Positions 11,251 to 22,075 of a DNA stretch of 64,000 bases are shown in pieces. The DNA comes from Trichopria drosophilae (Eukaryota; Arthropoda; Insecta; Hymenoptera; Diapriidae): positions 129,493,501 to 129,557,500 of the forward strand of contig CM059584.1 in assembly GCA_030407085.1 (NCBI GenBank), in the 5' to 3' direction. How positions within the stretch are numbered: position 1 is the first letter of the stretch; each line of letters opens with the position of its first letter. The translations under genes were made by a program, and so were the position numbers. Under the pieces are notes generated by a model. It was not told the DNA's origin. It did no database searches and saw nothing but the letters and a program-made list of their open reading frames with translations.

Positions 11251-13371
11251 TACACGGAGAGACTAGAGGCAAGATTTTCGTCCGGCCCTCTACGCGCAAT
11301 AAAGGTACTAGACCACCGGACGAAAAATCTAGGTAGGCGCGCATAAAGATCGTGCATACTCCGTGGCCAAATCGAACGTGCGGAGTATAAACATTCTCCC
11401 CACTCTGCCGCACGAAATTCCTCCAAGAGTCGGACGATTTTCAGACCTGGCTCGGACGATTTTCATGCGGCAGTCGGCAGTCTCAATAAATATGTATTTT
11501 ATTTTTGTTTCCCTTATGCAAAGTGTCATTTCCGAAGTATTTTTTGATGCTGAAAACAGTGGTGGCCTCAAAATTTCTTTATCATGCACAATTTTTTAAA
11601 GAAATGAGGTGAAATATGTCAAATTTTGTTTTTTACCACATGAATCATTTTTTTTGTAGCAAATAAATAATTGCCTTAAATTTATAAGGTATCATTTTGG
11701 AAGTACTTTTTCGTGCAGACTTTTCCTATGACATCATGATAGGAAAGTGAAGTTAAGTGTGTATTTTTGCTTTATTTATATGGTGGAATATGGTCAAAAA
11801 CAAAAATGTTGACATATTTAGTTTAAATTTTCACAAAATTGTGACATGATAAATAATTATGAGAGCACCATCGTTTTCAGCAAAAGTATTTACCATGTCA
11901 AAGATATAATCGACATTAGACAATGTTATACAGGGTCATCGAAAAGTATCGGACCCCCCTAATATCTTCAGTTAGAATGCACTTAGGAGAAAATGTCCAA
12001 TAGCAAAGTTGTATGGTTTCAAGCGGGGAGTAAGATGATGACCTTGACTTTGACCTTGACCATGTCCTTCAAGGTCATTTCAAGGTCAATCTTATTTTTT
12101 TAAATAGAACCCCCTACATTTTATTGCATATTCTTATAGCTTATCTCGAGAGCTTTCCAAAACACTATAATAAAATATTTTTTTATTAAGTGCTTTTTGA
12201 GTTATAAAGGTTTGAAGTTAACAATTTGTTCCTTCCAAAATGCATTCTTACTGAAAATATTAGGGGGAAATCCGATTAATGTATTTTCTTTAAACCAATT
12301 AATTGGTCTCATTATTCCGCGCACAAAAGTATTAAGGTTATGATTACTGAAAACTAAATAATATTTTACAAGATATTCTACATTTTGTGTCAAAAAATTG
12401 TTAACTTCAAACCTTTAGAACTCAAAAAGCACTTAATAAAAAAATATTTTATTATAGTGTTTTGGAAAGCTCTCGAGATAAGCTATAAGAATATGCAATA
12501 AAATGTAGGGGGTTCTATTTAAAAAAATAAGATTGACCTTGAAATGACCTTGAAGGACATGGTCAAGGTCAAAGTCAAGGTCATCATCTTACTCCCCGCT
12601 TGAAACCATACAACTTTGCTATTGGACATTTTCTCCTAAGTGCATTCTAACTGAAGATATTAGGGGGGTCCGATACTTTTCGATGACCCTGTATAACATT
12701 GTCTAATGTCGATTATATCTTTGACATGGTAAATACTTTTGCTGAAAACGATGGTGCTCTCATAATTATTTATCATGTCACAATTTTGTGAAAATTTAAA
12801 CTAAATATGTCAACATTTTTGTTTTTGACCATATTCCACCATATAAATAAAGCAAAAATACACACTTAACTTCACTTTCCTATCATGATGTCATAGGAAA
12901 AGTCTGCACGAAAAAGTACTTCCAAAATGATACCTTATAAATTTAAGGCAATTATTTATTTGCTACAAAAAAAATTATTCATGTGGTAAAAAACAAAATT
13001 TGACATATTTCACCTCATTTCTTTAAAAAATTGTGCATGATAAAGAAATTTTGAGGCCACCATTGTTTTCAGCATCAAAAAATACTTCGGAAATGACACT
13101 TTGCATAAGGGAAACAAAAATAAAATACATATTTATTGAGACTGCCGACTGCCGCATGAAAATCGTCCGAGCCAGGTCTGAAAATCGTCCGACTCTTGGA
13201 GGAATTTCGTGCGGCAGAGTGGGGAGAATGTTTATACTCCGCACGTTCGATTTGGCCACGGAGTATGCACGATCTTTATGCGCGCCTACCTAGATTTTTC
13301 GTCCGGTGGTCTAGTACCTTTATTGCGCGTAGAGGGCCGGACGAAAATCTTGCCTCTAGTCTCTCCGTGTA
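11251..13371. mobile_element. 2.1-kb near-perfect palindrome (foldback element)
   Basis: Left arm 11251-12230 and right arm 12392-13371 are inverted copies with only scattered differences, around an asymmetric spacer of about 160 bp (12231-12391). Each end reads TA then CACGGAGAGACTAG, and the TA outside both ends fits a TA target-site duplication. Just inside each end is a second small inverted pair, TTTCGTCCGG/CCGGACGAAA. The open frames at 11153-11599 and 13023-13465 are the same sequence read from the two arms and are not genes. The family is unidentified. Confidence 0.85.
11931..12691. mobile_element. Inner TA-flanked foldback at the palindrome centre
   Basis: Both ends read TA-CAGGGTCATCGAAAAGTATC in inverted orientation (TA at 11929-11930 and 12692-12693). 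The 761-bp unit has ~300-bp terminal inverted repeats containing GACCTTGACTTTGACCTTGA and AAGGTCATTTCAAGGTCAAT. Its midpoint coincides with that of the outer palindrome. TA flanks and a CAGGG start are compatible with a Tc1/mariner-type or similar non-autonomous element; no transposase is present. Confidence 0.7.
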
Positions 13372-13600
13372 CACATCCTTTTCCCCCATTTATTGTGTTT
13401 CGACTGAAAATACCGCTAATGATTGCACCAATCCTCATGACATGAATGAAATTCAAAAGACATAATCAGAAAGGGTCAAATACAATGTTTCAGCCGCAGA
13501 CTGTAGTAAATGATACGATAGGTTCTTTGACAATTAATGTGGATGGAATCAATTCTTTCATATTTCTGTACATTAGTCAGTAAACTTAGACAGAATCTCT
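13372..13600. other. Spacer
   Basis: Single-copy sequence between the palindrome and the GC-rich block; nothing recognisable. Confidence 0.3.
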
Positions 13601-14560
13601 GACTAGGAAGTAAATCCAACTATTCGATCCCCCCGAACCTTATCTGTTTCGTCCGGCGACGAAGTGGCGGGCCTTAAAGCAGAAAAGAAGAAGACAATGT
13701 TCCCCTCTGTCGCCGGTTCTTTCGCGCGGCTCCGCGCGTATATCGGGGATCTTGTGGAAGTCCTGGAATCGGGAGAACGACTCGATTCTCCCCCAACCCC
13801 GCCTCCTGTTGGCAAACTGAGGAGGCCAGGAGGAGACGGTAAGCGTGGCCGCATCGGACGGCAGCCCCGCGAATTATGTAAGCCCTTCCCGGCGTGGAAT
13901 CGGGAGCCCTTCTCGGAAGATCTTGGCGCTTGCCGAGGGGAGCTGACTAACCCCCCCCTCCCTCTCTCCCACCCGTCGTGGGCCTTAAGTCCCACCGTTG
14001 TCGTACGGTACGCGCCGCGAGTTCGCGGTCGGTAGCTTTCTCGTCTTAAATGCGCGTGCAAGCCAGCTTCGACAGAGAAACGAAGACCCACGGAGTGAGA
14101 TGGAGAAAAAGATGGAAATGCGCCAAAGACGGGAATAGAGGGCCCGCCGACCGCGGCCTGCATTTGAAGAGAAAGGGTACGGGAGGACGAGGAAGAGGAC
14201 GGAGATGGAGAAAACGAGTAGAGAACGCCTGTAGCTAGAGCGTATAAAAGGACCGCGGAGGGAACCGCAAGGAGAACGCCGTGGACCACCCGAGAGAAGG
14301 AGTCTTGGACTCGACGCGAACCGCCGGCGCCTGCCGAGGCTTTGGGGGGTCCCTTATCTGCCTCGAGTCCATCCGGGACCTGCCCACGGCCTTACTGCCC
14401 CGACTGCATCCCATTATCGATCGATTCCACTTGCGTAACGGGAACCCCGAGTGGAGGGTGCAAGGCCCACGATATCCTCTAGCCAAGAACGCCGATTCTC
14501 TGCGCATCCTAAGAAATCTACCGCGGAGTAACGAGCCAGCTCTGCATTCGGCTTTATGCT
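13601..14560. other. GC-rich block with an internal TATA box
   Basis: About 950 bp of markedly higher GC and CpG than the surroundings, with sharp edges. Open frames overlap on both strands, the longest being 13603-14289 minus with 228 codons rich in Ser/Pro/Arg. None has a recognisable domain, and GC-rich sequence yields such frames by chance. A TATAAAAG at 14243 could drive plus-strand transcription. It might be a solo LTR, a promoter/5'-UTR region or a CpG-rich conserved block. I cannot delimit LTR ends. Confidence 0.4.
14243..14250 (+). promoter_or_regulatory. Candidate TATA box
   Basis: GCGTATAAAAGG is a strong match to the TATAAAAG core. It lies within a GC-rich block, which makes a chance hit less likely than in the AT-rich background. 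No open frame downstream is convincing, so the transcript, if any, is unknown. Confidence 0.3.
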
Positions 14561-16640
14561 AGTGAACGATCCATTATTCCCATATATGTAACCAAATCTT
14601 GTGTAGGATTCTTTAATTCTTTTGTTATCTATTTCAATCTCCCCGCTATAGCGTACGTATTTCTATTTTTGTTTAATATATTAATATATACATACACGCT
14701 GCTCTAGAGATACGGAAATGGCAAAATAACTTATGAGCAAAGTATTTTGGGAGAAAGGTTTCAACAGTCCTTCGTGACTTTGGATTTGATTCAGATCGTA
14801 ACCACGACCTTCATCAAATTCTCCTTTACTTTTGTACAATCTCCAGTACAATCCGATGTTTTGACAAAACATATGGATTCCCATTTGAACATATCATGTT
14901 GACCTTGGAATGACCTTTAAGGTCACGATGGCGCTTAAAATACCATGCAATTAGTTGTAGTTGATTCTTAATGCGAAGATCTATTATCTTTATAGTTATG
15001 CAGGTTTTTCATTTTACAACCTTCCCCAACAGTAACCTGTACAAATGTTGAACCTTGAACTTGGACGATTGAAATGTAAAGCTTGTTTGTTAGAGCCTTA
15101 ATAAAAAGGTGTGCATCCAAATTACCACGGTGACTTTTAAGTGGACTGTATATGTTTAAACTCGATCATTCTCATAAAGGTATCACCGCAAAGATTATTC
15201 TACCAACAAATTAGACTAAAATTGCTCATGTGTCATTTCTTACGTGTTTGATCTCGAATTGACTAAGGGTACTAAAGCTACCTAGAAATGTCGTTTTAGA
15301 TGTGAATTTGCCCGCCATTGCCGATTCCGAGGTCAGCGGTAAGGGTTGCATTTCAAAAAATAATGTAACCTTTGAATGACCTTGAATGTAATATTCAAAA
15401 AATTCAAAATAGTGTAATTTTAAAACAATTTTTATTGTTTTCTAGAGAAACTTCGTGTAAAAATCGTATAACAATTTGATAGAAAACTTTACAAGATTAT
15501 AAATAAATTGTGTTGTGCAGAAGTATATGTAATAAAAAATATAAATATACTGGTCGGCTTTGTCCTACAATTTGATTTGCTTAAGGCTTTCCTCGGCGTT
15601 TCGAACAAACTCGTGTTCATTTTCAAAACCTTACAAGATTATGATTATCACTTTCTTCAATGATTGCATTGTGTAGAATACTTTTCGAAAATGAATTGTT
15701 AAAAGATAACAGCGATTCCGTTTAAATATTGCGCAGGGTCGCCAATGAATTTCGTGTTATTATGCGATAATGAGTTAATTAATCACTTAAGTTCGCCAAA
15801 AGGTGTATTTTTAACCAGACCTACCAATTTATGTGTATTTTGAAGAACTGAATGTGAATCTGCAATCCATTTTGCCCGAACATGCCTACAATATTCAGTA
15901 ATACATTGCAAAAACTAAACAAAACTGCGAAAATTCGTAAAATATTATTTTTTTTAAAGTCCGTTTTGCCTAAACATTCACAAAATTTAGACAAACCTTT
16001 AATTTCTTTAATTAGCCCAGGTGGTTCAGGATATTTGTCACATACAATCGTATGAACATTTTTTATTTTCTTCAATTTAATGGATTCCTGGCGCGCAACT
16101 AGTTCTACAACTAAATAAATATAGAAATAGAACATCCTTGGCAAGAAAACCTATGATTTATTTCTTGCAAAAATTACTAACAAGTCGCCTTTACTAGTAA
16201 ATAAAATATTCGAGAAGACATCGAACATCCTAGAAAAGTACATAAATTACTCACGGAAAATGGGCCGGTTTCGTCGTGACTTTCAATTACAAACAAAATT
16301 ATATTAACGGATAAATTCATCATTGTTCGATAAATTACTTGCATCGTAAAGAATGTGGAAGACATGGTGGTATTACAGTAATAGGTATAATAATACACAT
16401 GTGATTAGAGACGGTGAGACCAATCAACATTTCGAGATAAATTTATGTTAGGGATGGTCTTGAAACGGATTCCAATTTTGATGTTTAGATTGAAAATATA
16501 TGCGAACTGGAAGGATTGTATCGACATTGCTTAAAACATTGCTAAAAAATCTTTGATTTCGTCGTAAAAATAATAGCAATTTCCCTCATTTCCGTCCCAG
16601 ACATTTTGGCGATCTATAAAATTATATATAAACGAAATAT
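14561..16640. other. AT-rich spacer, no gene seen
   Basis: No supported exon. It contains GACCTTGGAATGACCTTTAAGG-type GGTCA repeats near 14900 and 15370, also found in the 11931-12691 element. Otherwise there is only AT-rich single-copy sequence. Confidence 0.4.
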
Positions 16641-16659
16641 ATATAAATAAAAATGTACA

Positions 16660-17085
16660 AAAGGTCCGAACCATGTTCCAATTCGGACCAGTTCGTTTTT
16701 GTCGTATTTCACAATAAATGTCATTTTATTGCATTAAAGTGTGAAGTAAACAAAATTAATAAAGTGTCAATCAACCGGAATCAGATCCGGATTCAACATA
16801 TTCTACTTTTTGTGTTCGTGAGCGGCTTCCGGATCGTGTTGGCAACCTGTCCGTGCTATAGATCGCTTGTGGTGATGTAGGTGTCGCTGTAAACATTGGA
16901 ATATAAACGCTAAACATATTTTCTTCTTTCTAATGTTCACGTATTTATTTTTCAGTATTTTTACAGATGCCAAAGCAATTTAAATGATAAGTAATTTTTA
17001 ACTATATATTAACACAATTATAATTAAATTATAAAATGAACGTGAAAACGGGGGAGGGTGGGGGGGGGGGGGTCCGAATTGGACC
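16660..17085. repeat. Possible inverted-repeat element with TTCGGACC ends, plus a G-tract
   Basis: Near 16664-16692 the sequence GGTCCGAACCATG..CCAATTCGGACC forms a small hairpin. At about 17071-17090 GGTCCGAATTGGACCAA repeats the same core inverted. Together they could be the termini of a ~0.42-kb element. A run of 14 G at 17058-17071 adjoins the right end. The short frame 16653-16880 has no recognisable domain. Confidence 0.3.
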
Positions 17086-17363
17086 AACGCCGATGTCACA
17101 CTTCTTACTAGGATTAGGCAGAAATAGTAGAGATACTTACGAACTAACCACTATATTTCACTTCGAGTAATTTGTTATTGTCACTAATAAAAATCTTGAA
17201 ATTCTAAATGTAAATTTTACGTTGTAACATTTTAAAACTGAAAACTAAAATTTACACGATTATTTATTTAAAAGCAGATTCCATCAATTTTGTTCCATAA
17301 TTACCGCCGCACATTCCACTTGCAATTTGTAATATCTAATTTTTCGGCATAAATAACTATTAC

Positions 17364-18100
17364 ACAGGTCAACATGGTTTTGTTGTTGTTAAGCTGTGTG
17401 TCATTTACGACGTAATTTTGTGCGTAGAATCAGAATCCGAAGTCAGAAGTGGCCCATCACGTCAGAATTTTCAGATATTTGAGGTTATGTAGAGAAGACA
17501 CAATATTTTTAGGAGTTTTTTCTTTCTTTGGATCATGTGGTACTACTCTTTTTCTTTAATACGGGATGCGCAGAATTCTATTACGACTTTTCTTCACCAA
17601 GATACGCCAATTTGAAATTACGATATAGATGTAAACAAATTTACCTTCAAATGCTCTTGGAGAACAAGCTCAAGGTCAAATTCAATGTCATGAAACCTAT
17701 ATAAATATAAGCAACTATATAAAATATTGATACTAATAACTAAAATCACGTTTCAGTATTGTTTTTTTTATAACGTTAATGGAATATATCTCGTAATTTC
17801 AAAATGGCCGTAACTTTGTAAGAAAAAATCGTAGGTGATCGAATAAAACCTCATTTTGAAGGGTAACGGTAGTACTAAAAGATGAAAATAGTACAGAAGG
17901 CAAACAAAAATATTGCGTCCTGTACGTAACCTCAAACATAGCAAAATAACGCGTTTTTCGAGTACATGACCTCAATCATCTCAAAAACCAGACGTAATGG
18001 GCCAATTCTGACTTCGAGTTTGGATTCTACGCATTCAATTACGTCGGAAATGACCAACAGCTTCCCAAGAACATCCAAGGCCCTCTTTTTGTAGACCTGT
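17364..18100 (+). mobile_element. MITE copy A (ACAGGTC ends)
   Basis: It starts ACAGGTCAACATGG (17364) and ends GTAGACCTGT (18100). Subterminal blocks GACGTAATTTTGTGCGTAGA, GAATCCGAAGTCAGAAGTGG and CCATCACGTCAGAATTTT near the left end are mirrored near the right end (17990-18060), so the element is an imperfect foldback of 737 bp. A second, more compact copy lies inverted at 19835-20409. There is no transposase and the superfamily is undetermined. Confidence 0.7.
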
Positions 18101-18849
18101 ATTATTTGACAATGTAACGATCGCAGTCATGAAGACAACGGGTACGAAATATTAATTGCAATCCTAAAACGGTCCATTTCTAACCTTAAAGATACTGTTT
18201 TTTTTTGTGATATTTTTGAACGTCTAAGGATGAATTTGCGGAACCTTACTGAGGAGTCCTACGCAAATTCAAGGACGAAACGTTCAATTTTTTAGCTACT
18301 GCTGTCTTTATAGATAGCTTTAGCTGGAAGATTTTATTTCTTCCTTTTTGTAACATCTTATTAGTATGGTGACCGATTATACCGATAAACTACTTTTTCT
18401 ATTGTTAAAGATACTGTTTTCTTTTCCAACATTTTTCCTATATTACGCTCTTTTTTCTACCCATTTTCTAACGTTTCCAAGTGGTATAATAAATCGTGAA
18501 AAAGTCCAAATTGATGTCAATGAAACTCACCTCGAAAAAGAATAATGTCAATGTTATACAATAAAAATGTGTGTTAAGAGTTACAATACGTAGAGTAAAC
18601 CAAATATTTTTTTCCTCCGGATCATAAAAAGCACCAAAAAGTTCATACTTCACTGAACTTGAAGGTAATTTACAATTCCCGAAACGTAGTTGAGATATTC
18701 ATCAGGTAAATTACGTTCAAGCCCAAATTTCTGGTCAGCTCGTAACCTTAAACTTCATTAATTCGAAATAAGGATGTAGCTGCTCTTTTTTAAGAGTCCA
18801 TCTACGAACTTTCTTAATTTACGACTCGTTAAAGTCTTCAGAGCTGCAC
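18101..18849. other. Spacer between MITE copy A and a GC-rich block
   Basis: AT-rich sequence with no supported gene; reading frames here are short and unremarkable. Confidence 0.35.
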
Positions 18850-19625
18850 CATCCCTTAATAAATGGGAGCAGGTGCATTTTCGTCGGTAGCCAAAACTGG
18901 GATGTGCAAGGTCGGGTCTGCGACGTTAGGCTCCTGGAAGGTTCTTAGATGGCGGCGATCTGCGAAGGCTAGAAACGGCGAAAGGAAAGAAGAAATTGCG
19001 ACCGGCATGAACGAAAACAAGGCCGATGAAGAAGGGAAGGCCAGTTTGCGGATTGTATGAGTCACATAAGTGCAGAAGCGACGTGAGATCCGTTGGACCC
19101 GCATGCGAACCGTATTGTCCCAGGGACGTATGTGGTGTGCATAGGAGTAGGTACCTTAATGTCGGCAGGATGAAAGGGAGTCTCGCCTTTGTCTTTTCTT
19201 CGGAGAGCTGCCAGCAAGTAGCGGGCTCTGCACTGCGGGTAGTCCTGCACTCTTGGGCTGCTCCCGGGGACTCCGGGCGCACTCGTTTCTTCCTTCCGTC
19301 ATTTTTGTCCTTGGTTTTCGCGGCGTTTGTCGCCGACGATGCATTTCGAGATTTCACATTCAACGAAACCCGGCGCAGCCGGACGCGAATCTTTCGTCTC
19401 TACCGACTTCTTTTCATACCCCCAGCTACTTTAGCATTGTCCTTGCCCCCGACACTTTGTCGGTAACGGTGCGGCGCCGGAAAATCTCGGATGATTTAAC
19501 AAATTGCATTTGCGAAGAATGCAGACCTTTCGGAAAACGAGTTAGACTTCTTGCGCTAAGTACAAGGCACGTCGCACCCTCTTTACCGGATAAAAGATTC
19601 CACGAGAAGACATTGTGTTAACCCA
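18850..19625. other. GC-rich single-copy block, coding status unclear
   Basis: A CpG-rich stretch gives overlapping frames on both strands (for example 19026-19466 plus with 146 codons and 18926-19363 minus with 145 codons). Their translations overlap each other's coordinates, carry no domain I recognise, and lack flanking splice motifs that extend the frame. The simplest reading is non-coding GC-rich DNA such as a regulatory block. A transcript-level test would be needed to call a gene. Confidence 0.35.
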
Positions 19626-19834
19626 TCTTCCTCCTGGTATTACCATAACAGTTTCAAAATTCGAAAAATCAGCACGATGATGATAGATGTCATGTATTTT
19701 TGAGCGCTGAATCCAAATCTGTTTATAGAATTTTTGTATCAATCTCCATTACCAAGATATCCACCATTTTGTATCCTTTCAAAATTCGTGTCCTCCAGAA
19801 TTGTTTGCATCACAACCGAATATTATATTTGATT

Positions 19835-20409
19835 ACACGGGTCTACAAAAAGGGAGTTTTTGGATGTTGTAGGGAACCTGTGAGTCATTTCCGATGTAAT
19901 TTTGTACGTAGAATTCGAACCTGAAGTCAGAATTGGTCCATCACGTCAGGATTTTGAGATATTTGAGGTTATGTAAACGAAAAAAACGCGTTATTTAGCT
20001 ATGTTTGAGGTTACGTACAAGATGTAACATGTTTTTAGTTATAAATATCAATATTTTATAAAGTTGTTTATATTTATATATGTTTCATGACATTGAATTT
20101 GACCTTGATCTTGTTCTCCAATGGCATTTCAAGGTAAATTTGTTTATATGTATATCGTCGTTTCAAATTGGCGTATCTTGGTGAAGAAAAGTCGTAATGG
20201 AATTCTGCGCATCTCATATTAAAGACAAAGAGTAGTACCGCATGATCCAACGAAAGGAAAAACTCCTAAAAATGTTGTGTCTTCTGTACATGACCTCAAA
20301 TATCTGATAATCCTGACGTGATGGGCCATTTCTGACTTCGGATTTTACTCACAAAGTTACGTCAGAAATGACCCACAGCTTACCAACAAACAAAACCATG
20401 TTGACCTGT
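19835..20409 (-). mobile_element. MITE copy B, same family as 17364-18100, opposite orientation
   Basis: Its left end (ACACGGGTCTACAAAAAGGG) matches the complement of copy A's right end, and its right end (CCATGTTGACCTGTG) matches the complement of copy A's left end. Shared internal landmarks are ATTTGAGGTTATGTA, CATGACATTGAATTTGACC, AATTGGCGTATCTTGGTGAA and GTAGTACC. It is about 575 bp against 737 bp, so internal sequence differs by indels. The two copies form a 1.7-kb-spaced inverted pair. Confidence 0.7.
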
Positions 20410-20411
20410 GT

Positions 20412-21370
20412 CATGTGTTTTACAAGGTGGCAGTTTCAATAAACCCAATCTCCAATTTTTCTTATCATATTCGTAATCAGAAAGAAAACGTGCTTTTAAA
20501 AAATATCGTAACAATTTTGAACGAGAATGTATTAGCTCCTAATTACAGAAAAGTTAAATACGATTGTAAGCGGATCGATTCACATGATTTTTTTAAACGC
20601 TCAATTACATCGAAATGTCACAACGTCGTAAAACCTGGCGAGGGGACGAAAGTTTTTTTTTTGTTTTGACCGTGAAACGAGAAACGTACTAACGAATTTA
20701 AAAGTTGCCTGAACACGAGGCGCGGTATTAAGATTATTAAGTAAGACAATTTGTAAGTAACGATCCACCAAAACAAAGGCGGCGTTTCCCGTTTTATTAG
20801 TTCGTAGCGTATATTTTCCGAGCTTCTAACGTCCAGAAAGAAAGGGAATAATTGCCGGGTAATCTGCCAGCATAATTCGCCGATGCATAAGTCACCGATG
20901 CCTCCCGCGTCTTAAACGTAAATTGCACTCCAATTTGGGAAGCTCCCGTTGCTTCTGGGAATGAGGCTCGAGGACGGTACCACGAATGGTACCTCCGTTG
21001 GTGCACGGGAAGGACATTATTAACGTCAGCCCGCGGTAGTGGATAAGTTGCATATTCCGTCGTTGCATGCCGACACGGCGACACAATATATAATTCCGCG
21101 TTCGCCAATAATTATTACGGCTTCCAAGTTTCCTGTCGCACAAAGCGATGCCCTCCCCTCGTACCCGCCACCGAACTTCGGAACTTTTCGTTCCTTCATT
21201 CGTGCATGCCTTTATTATTATACGGGATCAGCGATCGCGCGTCTCTTGGAGCTATAATAGAGTGACGTTATCCGGCATGCGATTTTGCGATAAACTTTTG
21301 AAATATATTTGCTATACGTCGCAGACTTTAGAGTATGAGCTTTGGCTTTGTGTCTGAGCCGTTCCTTTAA
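20412..21370. other. Single-copy block, raised complexity at 20760-21260
   Basis: From 20760 to 21260 base composition becomes balanced and CpG-rich (GGTACCACGAATGGTACC near 20978-20995 is a small hairpin). Overlapping minus-strand frames at 20797-21143 share DNA with plus-strand frames and show no known motif. It is possibly a conserved non-coding element; no gene can be supported. Confidence 0.35.
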
Positions 21371-21880
21371 CGCAAGTATTAAAACTCATTTGGTATTGCA
21401 AAAAAACATAAAATCTTCAAATTCTCATAATTTCGTATGCTGAGGTCTTTTTTTACTTTCATTTTGGATAATTGGCCACTATTATGCAGTGAAATGTTCA
21501 ATTCATCGAATACCGTAAATTGTTTCACTATTTGCGTAAAATTGAGGTTAAAAACAGTTTGAAACTGACTATATGACGAAGTGAATGCGGTAGTTTTGAA
21601 AGTAACTTTCGGTAGACAGTAGAGGTAACAATTTGAACAATTGCTGGATCTAATAATCACCGTTTGGTGGCGCATACAAATGTCGCTTTGATCACGTGCT
21701 TTGTATCATTCTCGCAAGTGGTGAAACACAATTAATTCCGTATATAATAAATGCGCATTTTGAATAGATGGACAATAATTGCTTTGCAATGAAGTTTGTC
21801 TACACTAGACTTTTTCGTTTTGCCGGCCATTTTATGTTAATGGATTGTAAGTAATAACCTATTCAAGAAAAATTATGGCC
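21371..21880. other. AT-rich spacer
   Basis: No supported gene or repeat. A minus-strand frame at 21379-21675 is unremarkable. Confidence 0.3.
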
Positions 21881-21883
21881 ATT

Positions 21884-22075
21884 TGGCATGAAAAGGGTTA
21901 AGCATCTAATTATATTGATAGATCTTAGATTCTGCAGGGCGGAAAACGAAGTTTTTCTATCTTTCTCTTTGAAACTTGTTACTCGGGAGTTTCCGATGTC
22001 GCTGATTATGAATACGATGTTAGTTTTTCAAAATTTAAAATGGCGGATCAAATATGGTGGACAAATTAGAAAAGT
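21884..22075 (+). repeat. Fragment of the 120-bp dispersed repeat next to a GGGTTAA end
   Basis: AAAAGGGTTAAGC at 21889-21901 resembles an inverted TTAACCCTTT terminus. It is followed at 21977-22062 by ACTCGGGAGTTTCCGATGTC, GCTGATTATGAATACGATG and AAAATGGCGGATCAAATATG, a diverged unit of the repeat seen at 3462-3870 and 33149-33480. Confidence 0.6.

Noticed and set aside
11153..13465. Identical small proteins predicted on both strands
   Set aside because: They are the two arms of the palindrome read in mirror positions. No domain is visible, so they are repeat artefacts, not a gene pair.
13603..14289. 228-codon minus-strand frame
   Set aside because: It lies in a GC-rich block where frames stay open on several strands at once, is low-complexity (Ser/Pro/Arg runs), has no known domain and no splice support.
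19026..19466. 146-codon plus-strand frame and its minus-strand counterpart
   Set aside because: Both strands are open across the same GC-rich DNA, neither has recognisable motifs, and nothing indicates which, if either, is real.
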